A stretch of DNA of 64,000 nucleotides from Mycoplasmopsis lipofaciens ATCC 35015 (GTDB lineage Bacteria; Bacillota_I; Bacilli_A; Mycoplasmatales; Metamycoplasmataceae), in contig NZ_JMKY01000005.1 in NCBI RefSeq assembly GCF_000686585.1, positions 62,001-126,000 of the forward strand, written 5' to 3'. The position numbers and the translations under genes were made by a program. Positions within the stretch are counted from its first letter, which is position 1. Each line of letters begins with the position of its first letter. The notes under the pieces are model-generated. The model was given only the letters and a program-made list of their open reading frames with translations. It searched no databases and was not told the origin of the DNA. Shown here piece after piece: positions 34,086 to 44,999 of this stretch.

Positions 34086-36741
34086 TAAATCTATTTTAGA
34101 TATACAAAATTTAAGAAAGTATTTTACAAATAACGGAATAATAAATAAAGCTGTTGATGATGTATCATTCAATGTTTTTGAAGGTGAAATAGTTGGTTTA
34201 ATTGGTGAATCAGGTAGTGGTAAAACAACTGTTGGTAGATCATTATTAAGACTATATGAGGACTTTAACGGTTTTGTAACATTAGATGGCAAAATTATTT
34301 CAGGTAAAAAACTTACAAAAAATCAAAGAAAGTTTTTAAGAAGAAACATTCAAATGATTTTTCAAGATCCTCACGCAGCATTAAATGGACAAAAAACTGT
34401 ATATTCTACTTTAAAAGAACCTTTAATTGTTAACGGAATCATTAAAAACAGAATTAAAGATATTTTTAACGATTGAATTGAAATAAAAGACAATTTTTAT
34501 TACACTTTTCAAAAACGTTATAAAAATTTGTTAATTCATAATCTTGTTTCAATTAACTCGTTAGCTAAAGATTTTTTCCCAACATGGACTCAAAATTTTG
34601 ACAATTATCAATATAATGAAGAAGTAAATTACGAAGACAATTTTAATATCTTCTACAATTATCTAGAAGAAAAACAAAATATGGAAAGTAAAATTGTTGA
34701 CAATATGTACTTTAATACAGATGACTTAATTAATTTCTACTATGAAAAACAAAAAGATTATCGTGAAGGAAATCTTTATACAGATGAAAGCGAATTAATA
34801 AATGCTAAAAGAAATTATGAATATGTATTAAAATTAAGCAAAATTTCTCTTGAAACTGATAAAGCACAACAATTAATAAAATCTTATGAAAAAGAATTAA
34901 AAGAATTAAAAGAAGAATTTGAAAATTCACAAATTAGCAATATAAATACATTTAATAATTACGTTGAAGAATTTAAAAATGACTACAAAATTAATAAACT
35001 ACAAAGTTTGCAATCGTATGATTTAGAATTCTATTTATTTAATTATAAAAAACAATTAATAAATAAAATGCTTTATACAATTGCTAAAAATCTTAAAAAA
35101 GAACTTAAATACTTAACTTTTGTTGAAACAAAAGAGTGTATGAATAGTCTTAAAAACTATTCCAAAGATTTTTATACTCAACACCTTGAAAAAGTGAAAT
35201 ATGAAAAAAATATCAAAAATAAATTAAAAACCTTGATGAAAAATAAATTTAATTTTGATTATGAACAATATAGTTTAAAAAATTTACAAAATCATATTGA
35301 ATATCAAGAAAATGTTGCAGACATAAAGAAAAAAATTAAAAATCAAGAAATATTGGCAAAAAATAATTTAACTCCTTTATATTCACAACAAGATGTTGAA
35401 GAGGCAAAACAAAAATATGATAAAGCTTTAACAGAACATAATAAAATTGTTGAAACATATATTAACGAACACGAAAAACTTATTAATGAATTAGATGAAA
35501 AAATTGAAAAAGAAACTAATTTATATAATGAACTAAAGAGTTCACAATCATACACAGATAAAAAATTCATTGAAATATCAAAAAATTATTTCAAAAAACT
35601 AGAAAATGAAGCAAAACTAATTAAAAACAAAGATAAAACTAAATACAAAGAATTAATAAAAATTATTTCAATTTATAAAAATAGAATAAAAACAAAATTA
35701 ATGACATTAAAATCATTTAATATTGAAGTTAAATATTTAAATAAAGACATTAAAGCAATTGAAATCCTATTAGGAATTAATAATAATAAAAAAGATACTA
35801 AATTTAACAAATTTATTGATAAATTAACATTTAACATTCGCGCTAAATTTTTAATTAAAAATCTTTTAATCAAGACAACAATTTACAAAGCTCTAGAAGA
35901 TGTTGGATTATTAAAACAATTTGCCTACCGTTATCCACATGAATTTTCAGGTGGACAACGCCAAAGAATAGTTATAGCAAGAGCACTAATTACCGAACCT
36001 AAAGTTATTGTGGCTGATGAACCAATTGCTTCATTAGACATTTCTATTCAAGCTCAAGTTGTTAACTTGCTTAAAGATTTATGTGAGCAAAAAAACATCG
36101 GTATGGTATTTATAGCCCATGATTTAAGTATGATTGAATATATTGCTGATAGAGTTCAAATAATGCATCTTGGTAAAATTGTTGAATCAGGTGATACAAA
36201 AACCGTATATGCTAAACCTATGCATCCATACACAATTAATTTATTTAAAGCTATTCCTAAAATTTCTAATGCTAATGAAAAATTTGAAAATATTAATTTT
36301 GAATTAAATTATTTAGAAGCGCAAAAATATCCAAAAGTTCCCGAATTATTTTTAGTAGAAGAAAATCATCATTTATATGGCACAAAAGAACAAGTTAATG
36401 ATTGAATTAAACCATTTGGTATCGAAGAATTTTCTAATATGACAAATAACCAAACCTTTAAAGTTATTGAAAATATTAATAATCATAAACCTTTTGATGG
36501 TTATGATGAAATACCTACAGGTATTGAATATACACAAATTTTAGATGTTGAGAATATTAATGAAACATCTAAAATAGACACAACGTTTAATCATTCTACT
36601 ATTCAAGAAAAAAAGAAATCAAAAAATACCAAAGCTAAAACTAAAAAACCAAAAAGAAAAAGCAACGAAGAAAAAGCACAAGAAGCAAAAAGAAAAAGTT
36701 TAAAAAAGAAAAAACTTAAAAAAGAACAAAATGAAATTTAA
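34072..36741 (+). CDS. oppF: Oligopeptide ABC transporter ATPase OppF with ~480-residue coiled-coil insert and basic tail
   Basis: 889 residues; usual OppF proteins have 310-340. Walker A G-E-S-G-S-G-K-T is at residues 45-52, the Q-loop F-Q-D-P near 97-100, and signature F-S-G-G-Q-R-Q-R only near 624-631. Walker B V-I-V-A-D-E-P is near 644 and an H-loop A-H-D follows. About 480 residues of Lys/Glu/Asn-rich predicted coiled coil separate Q-loop and signature, inside the helical subdomain. A C-terminal extension after about residue 780 ends in a strongly lysine-rich tail. All catalytic motifs are intact, so the ATPase should be active. The 3' end overlaps the next gene by 11 bases. Confidence 0.92.
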
Positions 36742-37204
36742 AGAATATCTAAAAACTAATATAAATAAAAAATTAATTATATATTCTTGTGTCATATTTT
36801 TAGTTAGTTTAATAATTGGCATAACTACTTTCTTTTTATTTAAATCAAAAAATAGATATGAAGGCAATATTTATAAAATAACTTCAGATTCAACAATGAT
36901 AGCTGGAATTACATTAATAACATTATCATTATTAACAATTATCATTAGATATGGCTTTGGTTCATCAATGTTTAAATTCCATAAAAATCAAAAAGAAGAT
37001 AGTTTAAAAGATAAACTGGAACAAGCTAAAAACAAAGTTCAAACTGCTGAACAAAAAGTTATAGTTAAAACATTACAAAAAGAATATGATAATTTACAAC
37101 TAAAAAAAGAAAAAACGCAAATCAAAAAAAATAATTTACTCTTCTATGTATTAATTTCAATAGGTTTAATGTTATTATTAACCTCATATTTATTAGCTAA
37201 ATAA
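36731..37204 (+). CDS. Three-helix membrane protein at the end of the opp operon (DUF3899-like?)
   Basis: 157 residues. Hydrophobic segments at about residues 14-36, 54-75 and 134-155, with a charged coiled segment (about 88-130) between the second and third. The layout resembles short DUF3899-type membrane proteins, but this is a weak guess. It starts inside the end of oppF, so it is translated with the transporter. A strong terminator follows. Confidence 0.7.
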   Translation: MKFKEYLKTNINKKLIIYSCVIFLVSLIIGITTFFLFKSKNRYEGNIYKITSDSTMIAGITLITLSLLTIIIRYGFGSSMFKFHKNQKEDSLKDKLEQAKNKVQTAEQKVIVKTLQKEYDNLQLKKEKTQIKKNNLLFYVLISIGLMLLLTSYLLAK

Positions 37205-37213
37205 TTAAACAAA

Positions 37214-37247
37214 ACATCAAGCACTAGTATTGTGCTTGATGTTTTTT
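37214..37247 (+). terminator. Terminator of the opp operon
   Basis: ACATCAAGCAC (37214-37224) pairs perfectly with GTGCTTGATGT (37232-37242), loop of seven, followed by TTTTT. Confidence 0.92.
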
Positions 37248-37380
37248 AATTTTTTAATGTTAAATTAAAACAAATTTTTACTTTATCTGTATATAGGAAA
37301 ATGATATTATTGATTTTTAAAAAACAAAATTTTATCTAATTATGTTAAGTTTGAACTTTCAGTTTTTAATATTAAATAAA
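37248..37380. other. Short spacer between two convergent operons
   Basis: AT-rich, no ORF or clear signal apart from the flanking terminators. Confidence 0.5.
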
Positions 37381-37406
37381 AAAACAAACTCCAAAAAGTT
37401 TGTTTT
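37381..37406 (-). terminator. Terminator of the nuclease/sugar-type ABC operon
   Basis: AAAACAAACT (37381-37390) pairs with AGTTTGTTTT (37397-37406). On the - strand the helix is followed by T residues, 30 bases beyond the stop of the last gene of the operon. Confidence 0.85.
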
Positions 37407-37437
37407 CTCTACTGATAATTTAATTTAAATAAACAAT

Positions 37438-39087
37438 CTATTTAAAATGAGAATATTCTCGAATTTTACGATTAGCTTTTATAATTTCTTGATATTCGTT
37501 TGCTGATATGTGCTTATTTCTATTGACTGCAAGATTTTTATTAGCAGGTAAATCTCAAGATCAATTTGTTGGCAAAGTATCATATTTTGAAATTGAATTG
37601 TAATTAATATTTTTCTTTAATTCATCAAGATCCTTAAATACGTCATAGATAAATCATTTATTTTCTGTTTTATCATAAGCTTCCATTGTATAAATGAATT
37701 TATTTTCTAATTTATCGTATTGTAAACCTAATTGTAACTTCTCATTAGTTGCAAATCATAGAATATAACCTATCATTCTTAATACAGGTTCATAACTTGT
37801 TCCATAATTCATTAATTCTTCAAATTGTTTTTTAACATCATTTAATGCGTTTAGATCTGCTCGTTTTCCATTTATATAAGCAAATTGTTTTTTACCATTT
37901 TTTATATCACTTAAAGCTTGTTTAACTTCATCCATATTTATAAAATATTTTTCTTGATAAATTTTATTTTTATAAAAAGCTATAGGATTTTTAACAAACT
38001 CTTGAAATAAAGGATTATTAGGAGAAATTGATTTACGCATTAATTTTAATGTATTATTCGAATTTTGTCTTAATTCTTCTTCTACTTTTTTTAGTCATGC
38101 AATTTCAAGTTCAATATCATTTTTAGTTTCAGAACTATTTACAGCAGAAAGCGATATATTTTTTATATTTATATCATATAAAACCTCGCTTAACTCAATT
38201 TTTTTATCAGAAGTATCTTCATGATTATTTATCATATCAACTATTGTTTTTTCAATTTCTTTTTGTCTATTTTTTAGATTATTAATATCATTATTGATTT
38301 GTTCAACAGTCAAATCCCTTTTTTTTGCATTAAGTTCAATTTGTTTTTTGCGAATTTTTTCCACTAAATTATAATATTCTTCTTCTTCTTTATAATTTAC
38401 TGTTTTTGCTGTATAACCTTTATTTTGTTGCTCTAATAAATAAATAGGAGGCATTGAAACTTGCATACCAAATTCCTTTTTTGGTGATGCTTCATATTTA
38501 AGTCCATTTTCTATTAATCCTCTTAAAAATGCTTTATATTTTTGATCAAATGTTTTGTTTTTTGAATCGTTAATAATATCTAAAAATTTACTTAAAAAAT
38601 AACGATCAATTGATTCATATGGTAGTTTCTGAGCATTAACAAAATCCTTAATTATTACCTTGTTTGAACTAATGTCAAACATTCTATTAGCAATATTTAA
38701 ATATTGAAAATTCAAAGGCGTGTCTTTTAAATAATAACTTATAACATTTGTTATATTATTCAAATTTTGTAATTTTAGTATTTTTGAATTATCTAGTGTA
38801 AATTGCATTTTTAAATCAAAAAAGTGTTCATTAAGACCTATATATTTTGCATCTCTCACTTCACTAGATAAATATATTTGTGAATTTTTAATAGTTGAAT
38901 TTAAAGATAAATTATTTTTATCACTTTCAAATTTAGGACGTTTTACAATATCATTATTATTAATGAAATTATTAATGTATTTTACCTCAGGGTCTATTGT
39001 TAAAAAACAACTTGATGTAGCAATTGGCAATATACCAGTTGTTGTAATTGCTAATGGCAATAATATTTTTTTAAATCTTTTTTTCAC
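37438..39087 (-). CDS. Lipoprotein of unknown function, last gene of the nuclease/ABC operon
   Basis: 549 residues, several TGA-Trp codons. The start is GTG at 39087 with AGGAGG six bases upstream; the nearby ATG is out of frame. Signal peptide with lipobox A-T-S-S-C, Cys at residue 27. The middle contains a Glu/Lys-rich helical stretch (about residues 225-290). The C-terminal part has aromatic-rich segments such as W-F-I-Y-D-V-F-K-D. The pattern of the C-terminal third is faintly like a transglutaminase fold but lacks an obvious catalytic Cys, so I do not claim it. Position only ties it to the transporter. Confidence 0.72.
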
Positions 39088-39095
39088 ATATCCTC

Positions 39096-39374
39096 CTATA
39101 AAATAGCATTATAATTTCAACTTCTAATTCCTGCATATGAAATGTAACCACCCACTAAACACGCAATAATTGAAAAGAAAATTATTCCAATACCGTATGA
39201 TAATTTTGTATAAGCATCATTAATTAATTTAAAGTTTAAATCTGCTTTTTTACTAACTTCTAAAACAAATAAAGCATTATGCACTAAAATAGAGCCTAAT
39301 ATTAAGATAATTATCGAAATAACTGTTGCAATAGCTCAAACAACTGTTTTTACTTTTATGTTTGCTTTTTTCAT
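39096..39374 (-). CDS. Small two-helix membrane protein
   Basis: 92 residues, M-K-K-A-N-I start two bases after the permease stop. Two hydrophobic helices (about residues 10-36 and 64-84) with a short polar loop. Its stop lies inside the ribosome-binding region of the next gene, so the two are tightly coupled. No family recognised. It may be an accessory subunit of the transporter. Confidence 0.7.
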
Positions 39375-39376
39375 AA

Positions 39377-40354
39377 CTACCCCTTAATAGTGCTTCCTTG
39401 TCTTGAAATTGAAGTCATAATTCTTTTTCTAAAAATAAAGTAGGTAAAAAACATTGGTAAAATAGCAAGAACTGCTGCTGCCATTTTTAAATTTACTTTA
39501 TGTTTGTCAGGTTGATCAGGATCAACACCTGCATTAAAGATTCATACAGACATAACACTAAATTGATTACTTGAAACTAAAGCTGGTCATAAATATGAAT
39601 TTCATGAAGCTAAAGCAGTAAGTATAATAATTGTTAATGTTGTTGGTGTCACCATTGGCGCTGCTATTTTAAAGAAATAACGTGGACCAACCGCACCATC
39701 AATCATTGCTACTTCTTTAATTCTTGAAGGAATTGATTCAAAAGCGTTTCTAAACATCAAAGCATTAAATATTGATGCAATAAATGGAAGAGCAATAACA
39801 GCAACAATACCCATAAAAGTTTTTTTAATATTAGTGTATTGATCTAAACGAGTTATAACAATGTATTGACCAGTCAATAAAGCAACTTCGGGTAATACTA
39901 ATAACATAATAAATAAATTTCAAAGTATTTTTTTACCTTTTCATGTTTTTATACTAAAAGCATATCCAGCTAGCATTGTAATAAATATTTTAGTTACTAT
40001 TGAGAACAATACATTTGTAAAAGTAATAGCAAAAGATAATCAGTAACCTCCAGCACCAGCTTTAGTATGACTTGCTTTTCAATAATTAATTCATGAAATA
40101 GTACGTGGTATATAATCAGGACTTGTTTTTAAAGCATCAGATTGATCGTCCGTCATTAACGAAATTGATATCATAAAGAAAAATGGTGCTAGAACAACTA
40201 ATGCAAAGAATGAAAGTATTAATATTTTTGAAAATAAGGATGTAGCCAAAGCAAAAATAGAGGTTTCTCTAACTTGCTGACCAGTTTTATCTTTGTTTTT
40301 TCTGAGTTTGATATTTAATCATAACTTCTGAATTTTTAATTTTATCCCAAACAT
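39377..40354 (-). CDS. Carbohydrate-type ABC permease, second subunit (MalG/UgpE-like)
   Basis: 325 residues. ATG behind CTTAGGAG. Six membrane segments. The EAA-type loop K-E-V-A-M-I-D-G-A with a following P-R-Y-F-F-K-I-A-A-P-M is the coupling element typical of the MalG family (about residues 210-230). It pairs with the preceding permease. The gene begins 68 bases before the end of that permease, in another frame, so the two are translationally coupled. Confidence 0.9.
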
Positions 40355-41369
40355 TTTTTTCTCCTAAGTTAATCGATACTTTCATTATCGTGTTAAATCC
40401 ACCTCTAACAATTGTTGTGTATATCATACCAATTACAAATAAACCAATTGCAGCTGATGAAGCGGCTGCATATCTTGCACCACTTGTTCAACGATATACA
40501 TAAAGCATTAATGTTGCACCACCATTATCTAACGCGGCTGTTGGGTTATTTTGGAAAAGTGCAAGTGGAAAGACTTTAATCCCGCCAATAATACCCATTG
40601 TGATTAAGAAAGTCGTTGTTGATTTAATTGATGGTAATGTAATATGAAAAAATTGTTTAACAGTTCCTACGCCATCAATTGAAGCAGAACGATATAAATT
40701 TTTGTCTACAGAAAGCATAGCAGTTGTAAAAATAAGAATATTAAATGCTAAGCCTGATCATATTCCTTGAAACAACATTGGTAAAAGTGCTTTAAAACCA
40801 AATTTATCTGTCGATTGCAATCAAGGAGTTGAAAAACCAAACATTTTGTTAAATAATCCGTCTCTTTCAAAAAATTGAAAGAATGCTAAACTAACTGCAA
40901 CTATACTTGTAATATATGGTAAGAAGAAGATGGTTTGTCACACTCCTCTCGCTCACTTACGATAAACATTTGCAATGGCAGAAGAAATAATTAAACTTAT
41001 TGCCATAACAAAAGGCAATACTATTAATCCATACATAATGGAATTGCGAAAACCAACCGCAAAAATTGGATCATTAAACAAATCAATAAAATGTTGAAAT
41101 GTAAAATGATAAGTTGTATCTTTTCCAATCATGTGTTTTTCATCAAAAAAAGCATATTTTAAATTAATAAATAATGGAATAATAGTAAAAAATGTAATTA
41201 TTATAATCGTTGGTATTAATAATGATAGTGGTTTTCATGCAGGTGTTTCTTTATCAACAATAGAACCAGAAAGAGCTTGAACTTTTTTCTTTGATTGTTT
41301 TTTTGCACCTAAAAGATGAAAAGAAGGACTACTTTTTGTAAATTTAGTTCAAACACTATTTAAGTTCAT
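40287..41369 (-). CDS. Carbohydrate-type ABC permease, first subunit (MalF/UgpA-like)
   Basis: 360 residues, several TGA-Trp codons. A cytoplasmic N-terminus of about 50 residues is followed by six membrane helices. The coupling loop R-S-A-S-I-D-G-V-G-T-V-K-Q-F-F-H-I-T-L-P lies near residues 227-246. The C-terminus of about 20 residues overlaps the start of the second permease in another frame. The start overlaps the ATPase stop by 14 bases. Confidence 0.9.
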
Positions 41370-43443
41370 ATTCAACCCTTTCCTCAGTTATATCATCAAA
41401 AATATGTAATCTATCTAAAGGAATATCAAAATAAATTGTGTCGCCTTGTTTATATTGTAATCTATTGTCAACCAAGAAATTAGCATCACCAGAATTTTCA
41501 ATATGGACTACTAATTTGCTTTCTTTACCAAAATTTTCAACAGCATTAACAATACCTGAAAATGCATGTTTTTCATTTTCTTGTTTAATAATGAAATCTT
41601 CTGCTCTAACACCAACACTAAAGTTATTACTTGTATTATTTAGAATTTTAATTTTAGTAGTTGAAAAATTAACAATTTTCATTTTTTTACCGTCATATGT
41701 TGATTTTAGCATGGCCATTTCAGGCATTCCTAAGAATCTTGCTACGAATTTGTTGGTTGGCTTATTATAAAGTTCCAATGGTGAACCAATTTGTTGTACC
41801 TTAGCCATTGACATACATACAACAATATCACTTATTGACATAGCCTCTTCTTGATCGTGAGTAACAAAAACAGTTGTAATACCTAGTTTTTGTTGAATAT
41901 TTCTAATTCATTGACGAGTAGAAATACGTAACTTAGCATCAAGATTTGATAATGGTTCATCCATTAATAAAATATTAGGCTTCTTAACTATAGCTCTAGC
42001 AATGGCAACACGTTGTTGTTGACCGCCAGAAAGTCTAGTTGGTTTTTTTTGTAATATTTTTAAAATCTCAACACGTTCAGCAACTTCTAATACTTCATTA
42101 TGAATAGCTGTTTTTAATGAAATTATTTCTTTTTCATTTTCTAAAATAAGATCGCGATCTTCTTTAGTCAATGAAAGATTTCTTTTTGATTTATCTTCCT
42201 TAATAATTGCTAATAAGTTGTATTTAGTATATATTTCTTCTTGAAGTTTTTTATATTCATTCAAAGCAATTTTCTTCATTCTTTTTTCATTACGAACAAG
42301 TCTTTTGTACTTTGCATCATTTTTCAATGCATTTTTTGTTTCTTTGTGAATTTTTTTATATATACTTTTCTTCTCTAAAATTAATGGTTCATATTTTTTT
42401 TCAGCAGTTTCGATACCAACAAAATGTCTATAATATGCCAAAATATTCATAATTTTTCTTCTAATTCACAAGAATTTTTTACGTAAATCAAATTTTAATT
42501 CTAAATAATTAATGGCTAATAGTTCATTTTGAATTTTTTCTAATTCTAATATTTTAGAGTTTGCTTCATCAATTGTTTTTACTTTTCTTTCTTTTAAAAC
42601 TTTAATGTCAAAGTTTTGAACAAATTCTGAAACTTTTAATTCTGAATCATCTATATTTTTAGCTTTTGCAAACTTGATATTGTTTTTTAATTCATTCATA
42701 TCAAATTTATATTGTTTATTCGACTTTTTATATGTCTTAATTGTTTGATCAGATATTTGTTTTAGAGTAGCTGCATAATGAACTTTAGCCATTTTATACT
42801 CAGTAAATGCAATATTGTCTTTTTCTTTTAATGAAATTCTATATTGATCTAATTCTAATTTAGCATTTTTTTCAATATGTTCATAAACTAAAAATGCCTT
42901 ATCTAAACTATCTAATTCCTGTTTTGAGGCTTTTAAATATTTTAAATAGATATTTCTAATATTATGTTTAGCTTTCATTTTTTTGGTTAAAAATTTATTT
43001 TGTCATTCAGTATCATTTTTTAATGGAAATGCAATATTATCATAAACACTCATGTGAGGATATAAAGCATAATTTTGAAAAACAAAACCCAATTTTCTTC
43101 TTTGTGGTGAAAGTTTAGTAACATCACGCCCTCTAAATAAAACATTCCCACTAGTAATTGTTAATAAACCTGAAATAGCATTTAATGTTGTAGTTTTTCC
43201 TGAGCCCGATGGACCCAATAATGTAACTAATGAACCTTCCGGAATTTTAAAACTAGCATCTTCAACTGCTAATGTTTCACCAAAATCAATATAAACATTT
43301 TTTAATTCTATAGCAGGTACATTATTTTTATTCTTATCATAAGACAAAATATCGTCGACAAGACGATTGAATTCTTTTTCGTCATCTTGAAGAAGACTAT
43401 TTTTAGTATAAATAATTGTGTTTGATTGATTATTTTTTTTCAT
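41356..43443 (-). CDS. UgpC/MsmK-type ABC ATPase with ~310-residue coiled-coil insert
   Basis: 695 residues; usual members have about 370. Walker A G-P-S-G-S-G-K-T is at residues 77-84 and the Q-loop [12 protein letters not shown] near 122. The signature L-S-G-G-Q-Q-Q-R comes only near 468-475, then Walker [12 protein letters not shown] and H-loop V-T-H-D-Q-E-E-A. The C-terminal TOBE-type domain ends with [10 protein letters not shown]. The insert (about residues 148-455) is Lys/Glu-rich and predicted coiled coil, at the same place as the insert in OppF. An N-terminal extension of about 45 residues is also unusual. Motifs are intact. Confidence 0.92.
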
Positions 43444-43460
43444 AAATGTTTCTTTCTATT

Positions 43461-44936
43461 TTACTTTTGTGCAGACACACCTTTAAATTGAAATACATTA
43501 GGTGTGTTATTTTCAGTAAAAATCATGTATCTATTATGTGGTTTTTTCTTATATATCACTGTTGAAACACCTCTTGGAGTATTAAAGTTTTTGAAAAATC
43601 CAAGTTTCTTATCTTGTGCGTGTTTCATTGCTTTTCCCATTAAGTAATAAGTATAATGTTGTAATAATTGATCATTAGATATAGAACTTAAATCAATTGT
43701 ATCAGCATATGGCAGTGTAAGACCCATTCTTACAATTGCAACACTATACGAATGGTTAAATTGATTCCCAAAGAATATATCTCCTGTAACTCTACCATAG
43801 GTATCTTTACCATTATAAAAAACTCTTACTCTAGTTCCGGGTTGATTATTATTAGAATGATTTTCCTTATCTTTCCCTGGTAAATTTGTAGTTCCAAATT
43901 TTGTAGACATTTCAGCAAAACTATATTCTAATGGAGATGCTGGATTACCACCAACAGCTTTTTCAGGAGTATCAATTCCTTGAACTCTAATAGTAACCAA
44001 ATCTTCAACATTACCAATATCGCCATTATTGTTATTTGGTAAACTTAAAATTTTAATAACAGGTGTATCGCCATCTTTTCAATATTGAATTTCACCTTCA
44101 AATCATGAACCGCTAGCGATATTGTCTCAATCAATTATGATCTCGTTATCTGTATAATCATTATAAATATATTCTAAGTCAGAAGGTTTAGACAATTGAA
44201 TTTGAATATTATCAATTTGTTTAGAATATTCAAAATCTTCAACTCAATCAAATAAATTGTTTTGATTTTTTATATATAACTTATATTTATTAGTTCTTGA
44301 AGTTTGATAATTTTTATTTTGATCATTAATTCCGATGTCTGGGTTTATTTTTTTATTTAAGTCAGTAGAAATAAACTCAACTAATAATAAATCATCAATA
44401 ATAAAACTAGCTTTTTCAACATATTCCAAATCTAAATAATATGAATTTAGTGATAAAGAAGAATCTTTAAACACCAAGTTTGGAAAATTAACATTGTCTA
44501 AAATATTTGTTTTTATATAATTTATTTTTTCCTTAGGTAATACAATATTTTTATCTTTCATATTAATTGGTAATTCAACATAATCACTTATTAATTGAAT
44601 ATTATTGTAATTTACAATTTTTCCATTAATTAATGCATTATTAATCATTTGTTGGGCTTCAGATATAGAATGTTTAATTTTGGTTAATTCAACATCAAAA
44701 TCTGATTTAGAAATGTTTTTATTTTTTAAATTTTTTAAATTAGTTTGTAATTGAATTAATTTGTTATTATCTAATATTTTTAGATTATTAGATAAATTAT
44801 TTATATTGTTTTCAACATATTTAATCCATTTTTCTTTATAAGTATCATTTTTATTATTACATGAAACTATAGCAAAGGAAGAAAGCGGTGCAACTAAAGA
44901 TGTAGTTAAAAATATGCTCTTAATTCTTTTTTTCAT
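43461..44936 (-). CDS. Nuclease lipoprotein with C-terminal staphylococcal-nuclease-like domain
   Basis: 491 residues. I place the start at 44936 (M-K-K-R-I-K, behind GAGGT), not at the ATG 36 bases upstream, because this gives a normal signal peptide with lipobox A-I-V-S-C (Cys 26). Residues of about 30-300 are a helical and beta region without a known domain. Residues of about 300-490 are a thermonuclease fold: I-R-V-Q-G-I-D-T-P-E with Arg317, E-Y-S-F-A-E with Glu342, and T-Y-G-R with Arg382 match the three catalytic residues of SNase. It probably digests host nucleic acid at the cell surface. Such nucleases next to ABC transporter genes are known in other mycoplasmas, for example MAG_5040-type proteins. 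Confidence 0.88.
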
Positions 44937-44954
44937 TTTACCTCGTTTTAGATT

Positions 44955-44985
44955 AATAAAGGCAATAATCAATATTGCCTTTATT
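44955..44985 (-). promoter_or_regulatory. Intercistronic hairpin between binding lipoprotein and nuclease genes
   Basis: Perfect 13-bp stem AATAAAGGCAATA (44955-44967) with TATTGCCTTTATT (44973-44985), loop ATCAA. On the - strand no T-run follows, so it is not a standard terminator for the operon. It may stabilise the upstream mRNA or pause polymerase. Its arm is about 20 bases before the nuclease start. Confidence 0.65.
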
Positions 44986-44999
44986 GTATTTTTTATTTA

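Noticed and set aside
37438-39087. Transglutaminase-like identity for the last lipoprotein of the nuclease operon
   Set aside because: The C-terminal pattern is only faintly similar and the catalytic Cys is not visible.
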